From assembly GCA_016859345.1 (NCBI GenBank), contig CM029121.1, forward strand, positions 2,685,329-2,749,328: 64,000 nucleotides of DNA, in the 5' to 3' direction. The position numbers and the translations under genes were made by a program. Positions 38,615-52,619 of the stretch are shown here, in pieces. This DNA is from Istiophorus platypterus. Taxonomy: Eukaryota > Chordata > Actinopteri > Istiophoriformes > Istiophoridae. The stretch's first letter is position 1. Each line of letters begins with the position of its first letter. The notes beneath the pieces were generated by a model. The model made no database searches and was not told the origin of the DNA. It saw nothing but the letters and a program-made list of their open reading frames with translations.

Positions 38615-41600
38615 ATATATATATATATAGATATATATCATGTCTCCAACAAATGATTAAACCTTTATGCCACTTTTGAACTGCCACCATTTTTACTTTT
38701 GCACCATCTGGTGTTGGTCTTAAAAACGACACGGGGACCTGAGATGGATGGGCTGAAAGCACCATGAAATGTACCCGTTTTACTGGGATTGTTTCATTGT
38801 CTTGAAACAAAAATATATGTATATCAGAATAATTTGAAATATGTCGTTGTGACACAAACGTCCCACACATAAATCCTTTAATTTGTATTACATACATTAA
38901 CTTTGTCAAAATCAAGTGATCAGACTTTAAATTAACAGACTATAGTATATTTCACTGATGGAATTATACCAGTGTTGCAGGACAACTACAAGGTAAGAGT
39001 TACTGACATGGGGGTCTGACCCATGCCTGAGTATGTACAAACCTGTGTGGGAGGGAGATGATGTCCTCGAACAGTGAATTGACCTTAGGCATCCCTGGTT
39101 TCTTCAGCCCTGTCCCTGGTCCGTCAGTCAGCAGCCATCCCAGCTCATTTGCTGCGCCATGGTTTAGTAATGAACCCGCTCTCTGCAGCTTGATGCCAGT
39201 GAGTTCAAACATTTATATTTCATATAACTGTTTTCATGGATTAATAAAGAATTTCTATATTTATTATTTGTTTGTATGTTTGCGGGTGTGTCTTGTGTTT
39301 TAAGGAGGACTTACACATCCCTGTAGCCAGTATCTGTGTACCAGAGGCTATGGACCACAAGCATGTTCAGGAGAGACTGACTGAAGTCCCATCCCACATC
39401 ACACAGCCTGTAAGTTCTATCATTAGCACAAGGGAAGCTGATTTTAATTTTAATCTATTCAACAAAAAATATGAATAGATTTATTTCAGTTTCACTCTGT
39501 TTATATCTATGGGGAAATACAATTCTTTCCTGTCCCCTTGTATGTGAACTTGAGGGAATGAAGGGGACATTGGTTTGCTAAATAGGAGGAAAGGGATGTA
39601 GACCTAGCCGTGGTATGTTTGCATGTCTAAAACATAATATGAACTGAATAAGCCTTCACATTAGACTTTTGACTTTAGTTTGTAAACTAAGGAGAAAACC
39701 TAAAGATGCTTTTTACCAGGCTAAATAACTGGTCACTGTCCAGTGTTAAATATGTATTATAAGCTTTATTTTCTCACAGTAACTCCCTGTTGACCCAGTA
39801 TATACGGCAGTCTAGGTCTATAGCAGCGTAACTAGCGGATGGCTCAAGCTGAGCCTGAGCCAGTTCTAACCATAAGCTATATCAAAGAGAAAGGATTTAA
39901 GCCGACTCTTAAACGTGGAGAGGGCGTCTGCCTCCTGGACCCAAACTGGAAGATGGTTCCACAGCAGAGGAGCCTGATAACTGAAAGCTCTGCCCCCCAT
40001 TCTAATTGTGGAGACTCTAGGAACCACAAGTAAGCCTGTGTTCTGGTAGCAAAGTGTCCTATTGGGGTAATAAGGTAATATGAACTCTTTAAGATAGGAT
40101 GGTGACTGGCCATTAAGGGCTTTGTAGGTGAGGAGGAGGGTTTTAAATTGTATTCTGGATTTCACAGGGAGCCAATGCAGAGAAGCTAACACAGGAGAGA
40201 TATGATCTCTTTTTCTGGTTCTTGTCTATACTCTCACTGCAGCATTCTGAATCAGCTGAAGAGTATTAAATGTTTTATTGGACAGCCTGATAATAAGCAG
40301 TTAATCAAGCTGAGAACTAACAAAAACATGTACCAGTTTTTCTGCGTCATTTTGAACAGAGGGAGGAAGAACAAAGGGCTTCATTTGGATGTTTTTTAAA
40401 TAATGAAAACTTTAAAATGTAATCTTTAAAATGTAAGAAATAATTTAGTTTCCCACAGTTCAAAGTGACCTTCAAGTGTCTTGTTTTGTCCAACCTACAG
40501 TCAAAGATAGTAGGCTAACTGTCTTGCATAAGGAATAGAAAAACTGCAAATAACATTTGAGCAGCTGAAACAAGAGAATGTATGGTCTTTCTGCAGGGAA
40601 ATTGACTTCAGTGATTAAATGGTTATCAAAATAGCTGCCAGTTAATTTACTGATATCTTTTCGATAACCAGCTAGTTATTAAAGTCTGCTCGGATGTGTG
40701 TAGGTGGTGTGTAATGCGAGTGAAGGTGGGGAGGTTGTGCTGGTTAACCCCTGTGAGCCAGGACCTGTGTTCCTTACCCTGGAATCTGCTCAAGGAAAAG
40801 GTTAGTTTGAGTATAAATGTGTGCCTTGAATGAAGTCAGACACATCAATGGGTAGGTACAGCCTCTTTCCCTCATCCCTGGTTCAATCAATAGCTCCTCC
40901 TCCTGGCATGGAGGTAACCCTCAGTCCTAACTCGGTCTGTTAAATGTTAGATATAATATTTACTGTAACACTGAACAACCAACAGTCAGTACACCTGGAC
41001 ACCCCAAAAGGAAAAGGACGATTATTTTGCAAACATTTGATATGCAAGCACCTTTATTATCTTCTGTCTAGTACTGATATGTCTGAATTTGAAACTCTCT
41101 GCTGTCTTATTTCTCCTTATATCCACCTTGATATGAGGAGACCCCTGCACTATGGCTTTCATTTCAACCATCATGTTGTTTAACTGTGGAGATCTTCATT
41201 ATTCTCATGCTGCCTGCTCCACTTTAAAACAGCCTGACACAGTTTATCATTGTGCTTGTGCTTTATTACAGAAGGCACATATTGTACTTATCACACTGTT
41301 CTATATGAAAAACTAGGCTGTTCATCAGTAGCAACAAGAGGAGAACTATGTTCTATATTATACCCCTTTGTGCAAATGCTGAATTTGGGGAGACTAGCTT
41401 TACTACCATGCAACCTACAAATAGAGAAGATTTAAGAGGATTTTAATACTTAACTGATTTTATACTCTTAAATGTTTTAATAATTTTATTGAATTGATTT
41501 GGTGATGTCTGTGATTGTCTCTGATGCTGTATGTGCTTCTGTTTGTCTGGTTCCTTGAGTAGATATGTCTTTTTGTTATGTCGGCCTATGTTCTCTGCTC

Positions 41601-44600
41601 GGCTCCAGACTACGGAAAAATTATTTTGTTTTTGCAACAGTTTTTTGAGATTTTGCTACTACATTGTATAAGTAGGAGTACTGTGCAATTTGCTAATATT
41701 CCCTGTTTTTTTTTCCATCCATCTGTGTCTTATCTTTGCTATTGCTCTCACTTGGCCCTTTTGTGACAATGACACAAACTATCAGTTCAATTTTTTAAAA
41801 GAACATCAATCAGACCCTCCTGTGCCATTACGGTTCCAAATTTCTGATGAGGACAATTCAGATGAGTAATCCAACTTTAACATGAAATGCTGGTAAAGCA
41901 CAACAATAGAATGAAGTATAAACTATTCAGTGACAGATGCACTGATGGTATCTGGCTGCCTCTGCCCACCCCAGTGGCATCTTTTTATTAGAAAGCTCTG
42001 TTTATTTTAATCGTTTCTCATAAAGCGCTACTTCACTTAGTGGCTTTTTCCTTAAAAAAAAAAAAGCTCATCGTTATTTTGCCCTACTTTAATGACTATC
42101 TGCTTTTTTCCCATTTGGTTATGTTTTTTTTTTCCTCTCACAAAGGAGATCTTGATCTCAATGAGATTATCTGATTAAAGAAAGGTTATATATACAGGTA
42201 CAAAGACATTCACTAAGTTTTAGTGGGGACACAAAGCTCCATTAATCCACTGCCTTGAATATGAGGAGATATTTCAACAAGTCCTGTTGAATTCTCCAGT
42301 TAAAGCATGATGGGGATTGAGATTAATGGAGGCTAAATATGATCCTTTTTGTATTTACCCTGCCAGTATACCATCTGGTTAGTGATATATCACTGTGTAT
42401 TAGTGAGAAAAGCAGAGGAGCATGTTTGGGTTTTTAAACAAAAAATAAAAAATCAAATTGTTGGAATTGGCATTAAAAAGTATGCTCTGCCTCTAGAGGG
42501 TCCTGTTGTTTAAAAACTATGTTAGAACTGCAGTATACTGAAAATAACAAGTATGGGATCCAGTTAACCTGAGTTAACCTCCACGTCGAGAAGTGTGCAA
42601 TACTTATCGTACAAAGATATCTGAAGTTCATTTGTTTATATGTGTTATATGAACCCCTAGCACAACTGCAGCACATCAGTGGCTCATCCAAATTCTATCT
42701 CAGTTAAAGTACAGCTACACTTTTCTTTTGTTGATCAAATTTAGGTTTCTGTACTGATCATTTCCTTTGTGTTTACCAGAGGTGAGTGTGTTTGGGGCAC
42801 CCAGCCAGGTAGGAGAGCAACGTTTGTTCCAATTTTTCGGGCCCCAGGCCCCATCTTTACCATGATTGACTGATGGTTGTTGTTCATGTCTTTAATCATT
42901 CATCCTTGTACAGCCTCCCCAACACCACCAGACAGCTTGTCCCCTCTACAAGTCCAGAGATCAGCCCGGCAACATGCAGCCTGGAGCCCCTTCAGCACAG
43001 TAAGAATGTGATTGCTGCCTCAACCAGACTGACACAGTAAGACAACAAAAAAATTGAAATGCAAACTGTGTTAAGCTTCTCATGGACAGGGTTCCACTGC
43101 CAAGCCTGGGGTCAGCCACCACATTACAGGGACAATAGACTCTAATAATGACAGTATTTTTGCCAAAATATGGTTAAATATACATTCTAGGTCTCTGAGA
43201 AAAAGTGAACAAAATTGATTTTATTTTGAAAAAGACATATGGATATATTTGGCTTTTTCTTAAAATCAGCTTAATTTCAAGTACATGTGAAAGATGCAGG
43301 TTATTGTGATGAAAACACCTAATTGTAACATTCCCAGCTGTTTCCAAACTAGTCTTATTTGTGAAATGTTACTGTACATCTCAGCTAAAACAAATGATAT
43401 TTTACTTGCTTAGAAAACAGACACTTAGAAAAACACTTAGAAAACAAGCTCAGTCATCATCATTAATATTGCGGAGTTGGCTTGTCCTACATATCATAAA
43501 ACAATATACCAGGAGACCTCAATGTTGGTTTTTCAGTGTTTTTTATGGTCTGTACCAACATGTCACTAGCAGATATCTAGTTTTGTACATGGAGCTTTAT
43601 TTAATGTGAACTTGAAACACAGTTAAGCATATTTTCTCCTTTTACCCTTTAGAGATTTTGGGACTCTGCGTGAGTCAAAGTTCAGAAAACCCTGTCACTG
43701 CACCAGATCCCAGTGCCTCAAACTGTGAGTAGACCATCTGACTATCACTGTAACGTCAACACGCCTCTGAGACATCAAGGTTAGTCTCTGGGTTGTTTGC
43801 ACTTTTGCATCAATCACTGTCAAAGACGACCATGAAACATACTGCTGTAACATGGAGAAGAGGCAGCACAGCTGATAACTTTGTTTGGTCTAATGCATTA
43901 TGTGTTTCAATGTTGCCTTATTCAGAGATGAAAAATAACTGGAAAAATAGCTGCTGTACATGCTTTTCCATCACAGACTGACCACTGCAGCAGAGGAAAT
44001 TTAACATCTGAGGAGAGCAGTTGTAAATTTGTTTGCCGGGTCCAAATATTGAGTAGAAGAGGCAGACAGAGCAAAACACAATTTAAAAGATGCATTACAA
44101 AATTATTTTACGTGAGTTCTTGGCTCAGCACCACGGTGCAAGACAAATGAGAAGCAATACAGCAGCCTGTTGCTTTTTATCCTTCTTGAACTTTCTGGTT
44201 TCCCCAGGAGAATCCTGCTTCTTTTTTTCTGACTTGTAACGGCTCACTGCAGCCTCAGTGTAGAGCCATGAGGCAGCCAGTAATTCTCATCGGTCAGCCT
44301 TGTTAGATTATTTGTTTATCTGTTTACAGAAATAATCTAGTCACTCAAGAACTTTAAAGTTTTACCATAAATGCCCACCCCTTTTTCATAAGTCATTCAA
44401 TCATTAATCTTTTTTTAACATTTGTGTATTTTATATTTCCTCAGATTAAAGGTTCTTCCTATCAACCAGTTTTCCAAGTAAAGCAGCAGAAAATATTTTG
44501 CTTTCTGTTCTCCAGACATACATGCACAACACGTGTCAGAACAACCTGGTGTCAGATCTTTCTGACTGGCAATTTTCGTGTACTTGATGAACTGCACTGG

Positions 44601-47600
44601 GCTCATTTACATATTTAGTCTCAGTAAATACAGTGTAAGCTTTTTTTGCTCCTCATAATAATTTGCGAAAGACTTTCTCCTCTATCTCCTTCACTCAAGT
44701 TCACGGATATTTCTCAAAAACCCACAAGAGACGCAGAAACACACACACCAGATTTTTTTTTTTATTTCTTATTGGATGGAGTTTGATATGTATTTATGGT
44801 TGATTGTCTCTTTCAGATACTGTGAGTGTTTTGCCACTGGATTGATGTGCAGCAACTGTGACTGCTCTAACTGCCACAACAATGCAGAGCATGAAATGAA
44901 GCGTCAAAAGGCAATTAAGGTTTGCATTGCCCTTGGTAAACACGTATTTGTCTGTACAGCAGAAGTGCTTCAAAGTCTTTAATATGTCAGAAAATATTTA
45001 TATAGAATAGATGAAGCAACTAATGAATGGGAGGGGACCAAATAAAACAGTAAGCACAAAGCAGTGATATATGATGACTGGATATTAAATTGGAAATTAG
45101 GCAGTATCCACATCACTAACCAATTAAAATTGATACTACACAGTGACTAATAATGGAAAAGTAATTACATTGAATCAGTAGACCAGGGAGAAGTTATCTA
45201 CAACTTCCAAGGTGCATTTTGGCTGGAGGAATTACTATGCTTTAAATTCCCCTGCCAATCGGCAGGAGCTGAAGTTTACGATGTTGAGAAAACTGATAAC
45301 ACAGTATCTATTATAAAGATAAGTGAAAAAGAAAAATGAAAAAGGACATTAAATTGCTTGAAGTGTGCAGCAGGGTGACCCATACTGGTGATATATGTAA
45401 CCATCATCAAGCTGCAGGGTGGTACAGGATGGTGGACTGCTGTGTGAGCTGACTGCTAATCAGTCAGTAACAGCTGAAATGCTATTGACTGGTGTTCTAG
45501 CTGGCAGTGAGACATGGTGAGTAGGTCTGACAGCACGGATCATTCTAATTGGTGTTTCAGCCGAGGTGACAGGTGTCACTCTATTAGCAGGTTTTAGTCA
45601 GCAGCATTGTTACTGGAAAACGCCCATGGGGAGACGTTCTCTCTCACAGTCTGCTGTGTCTCAGACACACACTTTTTGTCACTTGAGAGGACATGTATTG
45701 ACTTACACTGATCAGCCACAACCAGTTTCTGCTGCTGTAGCTGAATGTGTTTCTTCATTCTCATATATATATATATATACATATAGAAATATATAAATAT
45801 AAATATAAAAAAAGTTTTCAGACAGCAGAGATACAGCTAGAAGGTTGAAAAGAAGTGTTTGTAAGCTTTATCGATATGGATGAAACCAAGTGACGGGGAG
45901 ATTACCTGCCCTGCTGCTCCTTAGTGTTTTCTATCTGTAAGCTTTAGTGTTTTCTGTACTGACAAAGTAATTGTTTAACTTTTGTGAACTCACAAAGTGT
46001 TACATTTCTAATAAAAACTACTGTAGTGGAGCTGATTTTACTTAAAATATGGAACCCCAGAAAATCCCACCAACATGCTTCGTTTTTCAGAAAGACTAAC
46101 ATTAAAGAAATGCTGAATGAGAGAGCAGCGAGCCCTGGCATCATGGCCTGAGCCCTCTATGATCCCTCCTACACCAAACTGTCAGGAACATCTCCACAGG
46201 GGAGCTACCAGAAGGCCTCCAGATCAGATTCTGAACAACCTCATCCGGGTGCTTTTAATGTGAAGGAGCAGGTCCTTACAGATATCTGAGGTCCTCAACC
46301 TAAATGTGACCCCAGACACCCTGTAAGGGAAGTTTGTTTTATTTTGCCCACTAATTAGCATAATCTCATTGCTTTGGTCACTACATAGACCTCATGACCA
46401 AAGGGGCCGGAGTGACATCCTCCTGACAAAACTGACAAAGTGCAGATTAAAAATGTGATTTAGAGATGCCAATGCAAAAAGAACCAAGCACAAATTAAAC
46501 TTTTCAAATACACCATTACAGTCTATGAAATAAAATATACCATTAAGCTAAACAAAGTTCAGTATATGATCCTCTTATTTCCTCACCCCTTACATGCATT
46601 TTCATTATTGTAAAAATGTATTTATAGTCACAGAAACAGTCAAAAAAGAGAAGGACAGACTTACAGGTGTATTTTGTCATTTTGACAGAGTATGGATAGT
46701 AGGTTCACTTTAGGATGCTGTGTGCAGTTGGAAGCTATCAAGCTAGTTACCAGTGTACTGCCTTGCATTTAGAGTAATGACACTTTGGCACCAAATCTTG
46801 TAACCTGTGTCATGTTACATTATGGAAGCGGTGTGAACACAGTAGAGGAATGGGTAGTTAAAGCTCCATCGTCACCAGTCACAACTTTAAAAAGCTCTCA
46901 CGTGTTCATACATCTTCTGCATCATGAGTTCTTTTAATCTCGATACTTTAAATCCATTTTCCTGATAATTCATTATCAATGCATTTTCCTAAAGTATTTG
47001 TGGCTTTTACCTGTTAGATAAAGTATTTCGTACAGTGTGGTATTTTTTCTGGTTAACAGGAACAAAAACTGGAGAGGGTGCTTTTCAATCGTAAAGCCAT
47101 AAGATGTGGCAGCCTATAGCCACATATTAACTTCTGAAATGGTCATTTTAAAACAGGTTTGCAGACACCTGCTGTCATGCGACCTGATCACATGATTACA
47201 TAATGAGTCTCATGCCAAATAAGAGGTAGCTTGGAAACCACTAGTTTGTTAATAATATAAGTCTGTAGGTTAGGTGAAGTCTGATCATTGGGCTTTTTTT
47301 TTTTTTTAAGCTTTTTTAGTCCGTATACATTACAGAGCTCAAAAAGTCGTTTGTGTGGCTTTAGTTGATAGAGGGGCAAAGTCAGACCTCTCCAAAATCA
47401 CAAAAAACACCTTTCATACCTTTTCGGTATCAGTGTCCAATACAACAGAGCTGAATAGATAATCCACAGAATCTCCAGTCTGCCTTTTTCATCACGTCTA
47501 CTGAAACTGTCCATATGAAATTATTAGCTCTATTTTACTTTGAAAAATTCCTGGGAAAAAAAATAGAATTGAAGCTATAGACATGAGCCTCACTACTGAC

Positions 47601-49322
47601 TAGAAAATCTAATATAATCATATAGATCAAGGAAGTTTAGCCAGCTGAAAACATCTGCACTGTGATGAGGAGGAACAGAATGGTCTCGCTACTGTGGCCC
47701 ACCAGCCGTTTATTTTTCATATCCTCTTTATATGACGGAACTGTGGGTCAGACAGCTGCAGGTAATTTTACGTTTCAGCAATGAGTTTCTTTGGATCCAC
47801 TGTGAATGTAGCTGCTATGGAAGCACAGAAGATGATGTACTCTCATAACAGAAGAAGTAGTGAAGGTCCAGGGAGCGATTGCTTCTTTGATTCGTGGTCA
47901 CACTGGGAAAATAAGACAGTCCCATGTACTGATGTGACAATTTTCCACCTGTGTGTGGGCCGACATAGAAAACAATGGGCACAAGGGTTTTTGACGGGCG
48001 TCATGTGTTGCCTATGTGTGTTGCCCATAACAGTTATAACCTAAAATGTCTGCTGGATGTAGCTGTGTTGTGCCTACACAAATGGGTCCCTGAGAGCAAT
48101 TCAGAAGCCTAGAGAAAGAAATAGAAATACTACTGGAGGCTAATATTTTTTTTATGTTACAGTAGATATTCATACAATACAGTAGATGGTTCCCAGTAAA
48201 AACATGGCTGTTAGTTTTATGTGCTTTGAATTTTCAATATCATACTGTTATGTTTTTTTCTTTTTTTTTACTTTGCATTAAAACAATTCTACTTTTCTAC
48301 ATGAATCTTGACAGTTTTAGGTCATTCGCACTTCTTTCTCTAATCCTCAGTGGCCTTTCCGTTATGTAGTCATGTTTAGCTCGTAACCCAGACGCCTTCA
48401 AGCCTAAGATTGCTGGAAGGAAGTCAGGAGAGGTCAAAGGATGGCACAACAAAGGCTGCAACTGCAAACGCTCTAGCTGCCTCAAGAACTACTGCGAGTG
48501 CTATGAGGTTCTCTCACACACACACACACACACACACACCTGTTCATCATGCTTATCTATTTCATTTGTGTTTGATATCTTATGGTAATATCACCAGGTG
48601 TTTCATTCCTCTTCATTTCAGTGATTTTGGCTCATGCTTCCATTAGTTTAACTTCCTCCACCCTTTGCTCAGTGAGTCAACCTGTTGTGTGTGTGCAGGC
48701 CAACATCATGTGCACCTCCAGCTGTAAATGTGTCGGCTGTAGAAACTATGATGACGGCTCCAAAAAGGGCCTCAGAGAGAAGACTGTCAAGGACAAGTGA
48801 GTCAGTCAAGTTTCACACTGTCCGTCAGGCCACATCTCAGCTCACTGTGTATTTACAGACTTAGCAGTGCAGTAGATAAACCTACTGCCGTGTCCGGTAG
48901 AAACAGGGGACTTCATACAAGAACTAGGTTAAAAGATTTGTTCTCCAGTAGCACGTATGAGTGATTTAATCAATCAACTTAAAAGTTTAGTGGATCTGTC
49001 TTAGCATGAGCAAACCTTAAAGAAAAAGTGAGAGGCTTATGATGCTCACTTCCTCAGCTTCACTGATACACTGTGTTATGTCAGCCCCACCCTAACGGGT
49101 GACCCATCCTGTTAATGTGCTTCTGTGGGTTTCTTCAGATGGCCTGCGTCAGTGATAACCCCGGCGGTGGTGGAGACTGTGTGCAGCTGTCTGCTGGCCC
49201 AGGCTGAGGAGGCTGAGAGGGGGGGCAGGAGCCCCGCCCAGGCTGAGTACATGGTCCTGAACGAGTTCGGTCACTGTCTCGCTCAGATTGTCAAGGCCAT
49301 GTTCAAGTATGATACGCACTGA
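37911..49322 (+). CDS. tesmin: Tesmin (metallothionein-like 5, CXC-domain protein)
   Basis: CXC/CRC-domain nuclear protein related to LIN54, known from germ cells; the domain binds CHR-like DNA through zinc-coordinating cysteines. Exons: 37896-38131 (ATG 37911), 38408-38500, 39054-39198, 39305-39409, 40704-40800, 42780-42808, 42914-42999, 43653-43724, 44817-44919, 48370-48507, 48699-48796, 49139-49322. Coding length 1371 bp, 456 aa (human about 508). CXC1 spans about 271-305 with nine Cys (273, 275, 280, 285, 287, 294, 297, 299, 302). The linker RNPDAFKPKI is typical of the family. CXC2 spans about 345-380 with nine Cys (347, 349, 354, 359, 361, 368, 372, 374, 377). The C-terminal helix has CLLAQAEEAE and LNEFGHCLAQIV. 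The N-terminal half is Pro/Ser-rich. All phases agree. The weakest point is the purine-rich acceptor before 39054. A non-coding exon 1 probably ends at 37245. Next to gal, as in human. Confidence 0.95.
38577..38632. repeat. (AT)n microsatellite in tesmin intron
   Basis: About 55 bp of TA/AT dinucleotide with one interruption (ATCTATAT). It lies just after the donor of the exon ending at 38500. Confidence 0.9.
39780..40385 (-). mobile_element. L2/Maui-like LINE, 3' fragment (minus)
   Basis: Minus-strand translation matches the end of a very common teleost LINE reverse transcriptase: DHISPVLASLHWLPV-type sequence, then IQFKTLLLTYKALNGQSPSYL, TGLLVVPRVSTIRMGGRAFS and APLLWNHLPVWVQEAD. The same polypeptide end is encoded on the opposite strand at about 52.0-52.18 kb. 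The copy is truncated at its 5' side and lies in a tesmin intron. Confidence 0.88.
48512..48539. repeat. (CA)n microsatellite at tesmin donor
   Basis: The CA tract begins only a few bases after the donor at 48508 (GAG|gttctctcacacac). Length changes would sit directly next to the splice site of the exon encoding most of CXC2. Confidence 0.9.
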
Positions 49323-49850
49323 GAACTGAGAATTACACCGTGGAGACGACTCTGGGTCGTACTTCAGAGCCTTACATGGTCATTGTCTAGCACCATATTT
49401 GAGTTCACCCAGTGGGTTTGGAATGTTTAAAGATCACTGTAAATTATTCTAAAGAATTGGAGTTTCTGTGAAATGTCAAAAACAAGACACAAAAAAATGA
49501 CTAAAGCTCACACATAACTTCTTTCAATTTACAGCTACATCTGTATCAGTTTATTTACAATTTTAAGCTCTATATCCTTTTCTAGGAAGGTTTTACTGGC
49601 TAATGTAAAACTGAGGTTTGGGTTGATGTGAATTTCCAGTATTGTTTTGTTGTGAATACCAGACTTTTGGCTTGGTATCTGTATGATTGGTTTAGAGCAG
49701 CGTTGCTGTGCTGGTTCTGATTTAATATTGTTGACCATACAATATTCAGAGGCTTAGTGAATAGATTGGTCCAGTAGTTTACTCTATTGATTTCCTATGA
49801 GAAATCACAACCTTTTGGACTTTAAAAATATTATAAAACAGGAACTGCTG

Positions 49851-49900
49851 TGTGACCAGAGGACATTAATCTATATTTAGATTAATGTTTTCTGGTCACA
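49851..49900. repeat. Hairpin-forming inverted repeat in tesmin 3' UTR
   Basis: TGTGACCAGAGGACATTAAT on the left pairs with ATTAATGTTTTCTGGTCACA on the right, with two mismatches in the first 20 bp and AT-rich pairing continuing to a very short loop. It lies between the tesmin stop codon and the AATAAA at 50060, so it should be transcribed as a stable stem. Confidence 0.8.
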
Positions 49901-50059
49901 AAGGGTAAAAAAGGTTTAACTTATCAAATTCTTCTGAACTTGTTCTTGTTCCAGTTGTTAAAATTTGTCCTGTTTTTGATATTTAAAATATATTATTCAT
50001 TTATTTATTTTTAGATTAGCTTTGGGAATATTTTAGTTTCTAGACTGAACAGGTTCCAA

Positions 50060-50065
50060 AATAAA
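50060..50065 (+). terminator. tesmin: tesmin polyadenylation signal
   Basis: AATAAA followed after about 25 bp by a GTGTTTTGTG tract, about 740 bp after the stop codon. This is the best candidate for the transcript end. Confidence 0.65.
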
Positions 50066-50764
50066 AGTATTTAATTACAACTGGTGTTTTGTGCAGATTT
50101 ATTTTCTCACCCACATACACTGGCATAAACCACAAACCACTTCACACTGATATTTTTTTTACATCTTCTTTTTTAACCCACAGTACTCCAGTTATTTTCC
50201 TTGAAAACAGGTTCAGGCAGCTGTACTCTTGCAGAGATTTACTGCCTGAAATAGAAAACTGGTCATAGGTTTCTGAAAACATTATTTATGCCTTCAGTTT
50301 GGATTTTACATCACATTTCTTATACTTGGCACATGCTTGTCTAAAGCACCATTCAATGAGTGCAGTCACCATAAAGGAGAAAAAACTCATCAGGCTGTGG
50401 CTTGGAGGTGGGAAGGAGCAGTTGTCTTAACAGGACTAGAATTTTTAACTGGATGAATCAGCAACGGGGAACCACGGAATGGAGAAGAGATGTGTGGAAA
50501 AACTTAGTAAGGTTAAAAACCAGGTGGGCAGCAGCATTCTGGGTTTGCTGCAGGGTTATAATTTCCATAGTCCAGATAGGAGATGACCAGCACCTGGGCC
50601 TTCCTCCTGGTGGTGAGGCAGTAAATTCTGTTGTATGTAAAGGAGAAAAAGATTAACACTACCCTTCTGTATTAACCAACTGAACAGGCAATTCACAATA
50701 CACCTGTAAAGTCACAACGGCGCTAATAGAATCCTAATTTCCTGGAGGTACAGTTAGGCACATA

Positions 50765-50925
50765 AGCATTTGGTCAGCAGAATCATTCTCATAATTTTGC
50801 CTCTGTCCACAACCACAAGGAATTTGAAACCAATGAATCAAGATGTGAGTGAAGTGTAGACTTTCACCTTTAATTCAAGGGGTTTCAAAAAAAAAATTAC
50901 ATTAAATGTGACACCGAGGTGAACC
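50765..50925 (+). mobile_element. Tc1-like element, solitary left end
   Basis: The left end of the 33.08-34.56 kb family: CCTCTGTCCACAACCACAAGG, then TCAAGATGTGA and GTAGACTTTCACCTTTAATTCAAGG. Only about 160 bp remain, directly before the LINE. Confidence 0.7.
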
Positions 50926-50944
50926 ACAGACTTATTATCTTGGG

Positions 50945-52587
50945 ATTATCTTGTTTTTACAAGAACAAAAACTTCCAAGTATTCAGTGGAATTTGGATGA
51001 TCACACAAAAATCCATAACATCTTCTTTCAACGTTGTCAGACAGCTTCTCTGATCAGCTTGTTGATAGTGCTTCAGGCTCAATGCGAACAATACTCTATT
51101 GCCCCTCTAAAAATGAAAATACTAAAACAAAGGAGGTTAGCTCCATAGTTTAACTCCCAAACCCGTATAATAAAGCATAGGATATTGTGCTCAACTAAAC
51201 AGGAACAATCCAGCTTAGTCTGGCATGATAGTCTTAAAACTTACGGGGGGCCCTCAGCGATGCCAGAGCAGCCTATTACTCATCTTTAATAGAGGAAAAT
51301 AAAAACATCCCTAGGTTTCTTGTCAGCATGTAGCCAGGCTGACTGAAAGTCATAGCTCGATTGATCCATGTGTTCCTGTAGCTCTCAGTAGTGATGAATT
51401 CATGAGCTTCTTTAATGATAAAACTCTGAAAACTCAGAATTCTGCCCTCAACTGGCACTGAATTGTCCTCACTCACCGTTATGCAGATGACACCCAATTG
51501 TACCTGTTAATGAAGCTCGACAAAACCAATCAGTTAGCTAAACTTCAAGAATGTCTTAAGCATATAAAGATCTGGATGACAAGGAACTTCCTACTGTTGA
51601 ACTAAAGTTATTGTGCTTGGCCCGAAACACCTCAGAAACACATTATCTAATGACATACTTACTCTAGATGGCAAAGCTCTGGCCTCTAGCACCACCGTTA
51701 GGACTTTTGGAGCTGTCTTTGATCAGGACATGTCCTTTAACTCCCACATCAAACAAACTTCAAGGACTGCTTTCATTCACCTACGTACCATCGCAAAAAT
51801 CAGGCCCATTCTGTCTCAAAATGACGCAGAAAAACTAGTACATGCTTTTGTTACTTCTAGGCCCGATTATTGCAACTCCCTATTATCAGACTGTCCCAGT
51901 AAAACATTAGATCGTCTCCAGCTGATTCAGGATGCTGCTGCAAGAGTATTAACATGAACCAGAAAGAGAGATCACATCTCTCCTGTGTTAGCTTCGCTGC
52001 ATTGGCTCCCTCTGTTCCTAGAGTCTCCACTAGCAGAATGTGAGCAGAGCTTTCAGTTATCAGGCTCCTCTGCTGTGGAACCATCTTCCAGTTTGGGTCC
52101 AGGAGGCAGACGCCCTCTCTACGTTTAAGAGTCGGCTTAAATACTTCCTCTTTGATAAAGCTTATGGTTAGAACTGGCTCAGCATTATCTCGAGCCATCT
52201 CCTCACTATGCTGCTATAGGCCTAGACTACCGGGGGACTTCCCATGATGCACTGAGCTTCCCACTCCACCACCTCCTCCTCTCTGCCTGTCACATTAACA
52301 CCTCAAAAATACTTGTTATTAACTGTCCTTCCTCTCCCAAAGTTTTGTGCTTTCTCATCTCTTTCCTCTTCCTCCTGTCACTTTCTACAGGTTTTTTCTG
52401 ATGCTCCTGAGTCTTGATCCATGGTTCTAGACCATCTACTGCCCCATGAGCCTGATCAACATCCACTGCTTTTATTATTATGATTACTACTGTTACCATG
52501 TCATTTAGTCCTATTAGTATTATCAACCCTGTTAGTATAACTATAGTATATATAGCTATTAGTGCCATTATTATGCTACCCCCCCGT

Positions 52588-52619
<32 letters not shown>

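Noticed and set aside
47781..48044. Plus-strand frame of 87 codons inside a tesmin intron
   Set aside because: No family motif and no acceptor or donor compatible with the flanking tesmin exon phases.
51857..52198. Minus-strand frame of 113 codons
   Set aside because: Antisense shadow of the LINE reverse transcriptase encoded on the plus strand; the same shadow occurs at 39839-40033.
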